Under the pieces are notes generated by a model. That model searched no databases and was not told where the DNA came from. It was given only the letters and a program-made list of their open reading frames with translations. 34,268 nucleotides of DNA, taken from Pelargonium tetragonum (taxonomy: Eukaryota; Streptophyta; Magnoliopsida; Geraniales; Geraniaceae). Where the stretch lies: positions 1 to 34,268 of the forward strand of contig JAYMTL010000172.1 of assembly GCA_036897445.1 (NCBI GenBank). Reading direction: 5' to 3'. A program made the position numbers and the translations under genes. Numbering within the stretch: position 1 is the first letter of the stretch; each line of letters starts with the position of its first letter. Positions 33,862-34,268 of the stretch are shown in pieces.

Positions 33862-34268
33862 AAGCGCACTTAGGTGCAAAAAAAAGCTACTAGTACTTTT
33901 TTCATTTCTGGATGCGGTAGCTTAAAGATAGGAAAGGGTCAGTTTTCTTTTAAGGGGCAGGTAAGTGAGGAGAGGGGTAATATATAGATAGGGTTTGAAC
34001 CTTTATCCTAGTATAGCTATGCTAAGTCTCGGAAATGCCTATCTAGGTTAGAAGAGGAATACCATTCTAGCTTCTATCTACCTGTAGTTATTATCAAGAG
34101 GAGGCTTAGAGTAGCTACAAGGACATGTATAAGATCGAGACTCTAGTGAAAAGGTATAGCTCTAAGTATGCGGGTTAAGAAGAAAGGTAAGATAGAAAGA
34201 AGATGTTTCAGGATGATAGATCGGATCCTTAGGAAATTGAACTATACTCTCAGGAATTCCTGTGGATT
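33862..34268 (+). pseudogene. Damaged plus-strand frame running off the window end
   Basis: One plus-strand frame has no TAA from about 33862 to the end, though it is interrupted by a handful of other stops, so it is not intact. The last uninterrupted piece starts at 34150, with an ATG at 34168, and is strongly basic (MRVKKKGKIERRCFRMIDRI). The preceding piece contains VVIIKRRLRVATRTCIRSRL. I do not recognise a family. Basic character and the words gctacaag and agatcgaga are shared with the frame at 2-172, so another copy of the unit frame is possible. The opposite strand is nearly as open, which lowers confidence. Confidence 0.2.

Overview
This 34 kb window holds no gene I can name and no convincing full-length coding region. 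It is AT-rich (roughly one third G+C by eye), and TAG, CTA and CTAG are strikingly common. No frame opened by ATG under the standard code passes about 81 codons. I hand-counted dinucleotides in thirteen 60-base lines taken across the window. TpA/ApT was about 1.5 and (CpA+TpG)/(ApC+GpT) about 0.7. Both lie in the direction left by repeat-induced point mutation (RIP, C to T in CpA) in filamentous ascomycetes. The simplest reading is a gene-empty, AT-rich, repeat-filled nuclear compartment of a Pezizomycotina-type fungus. An organellar spacer, or another lineage with TpA bias, is not excluded.

The main structure is a dispersed family of repeats. Its most conserved part is a hairpin-bearing element of about 95 to 145 bases. 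It begins near CTC-ttgtgctatg-TTTATC, continues through a core like AGGAGGTAAGCTTGCTTAGA, then CTTACCG, then GTTTAGGAGGTTAATG, and ends near TTAACCTTACAC. I count 11 near-complete copies, 2 truncated copies, one tail-only remnant and one copy carried inside a long inverted repeat. Most copies sit at one edge of a larger unit. The unit's opposite strand carries a short Lys/Ser/Thr-rich frame piece, followed upstream by an Ala/Pro/Thr-rich piece. Units lie in one orientation at about 5.2-8.2 kb, 16-20 kb and 25.4-30.3 kb, and in the other at 13.2-15.6 kb and 21.3-21.7 kb. At 27.8-30.3 kb they are close to head-to-tail, with heads 0.4-0.9 kb apart.

Region by region: 1-172 is the 3' end of an open frame cut by the window edge, resembling the Lys-rich ends of the units. 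173-5.2 kb is empty. 5.2-8.2 kb is the first unit cluster. 8.37-8.64 kb is a short G+C-richer patch without the RIP-like bias. 8.6-13.2 kb is empty apart from a nested inverted repeat at 11.3-11.4 kb. 13.2-15.6 kb is the inverted cluster. 16-20.5 kb is a diffuse cluster with a perfect 22-bp inverted repeat. 21.7-25.4 kb is empty. 25.4-30.3 kb is the best cluster, interrupted at 26-27.5 kb by a mosaic of other repeats. 30.3-30.9 kb is a second patch without the RIP-like bias and holds an 85-codon open frame. 30.9-33.8 kb is empty. The last 0.4 kb holds a damaged plus-strand frame running off the edge.

The hairpin family and its unit architecture are the best candidate for something undescribed. 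Whether it is a transposon end, a satellite or a structured RNA cannot be decided from this sequence alone.
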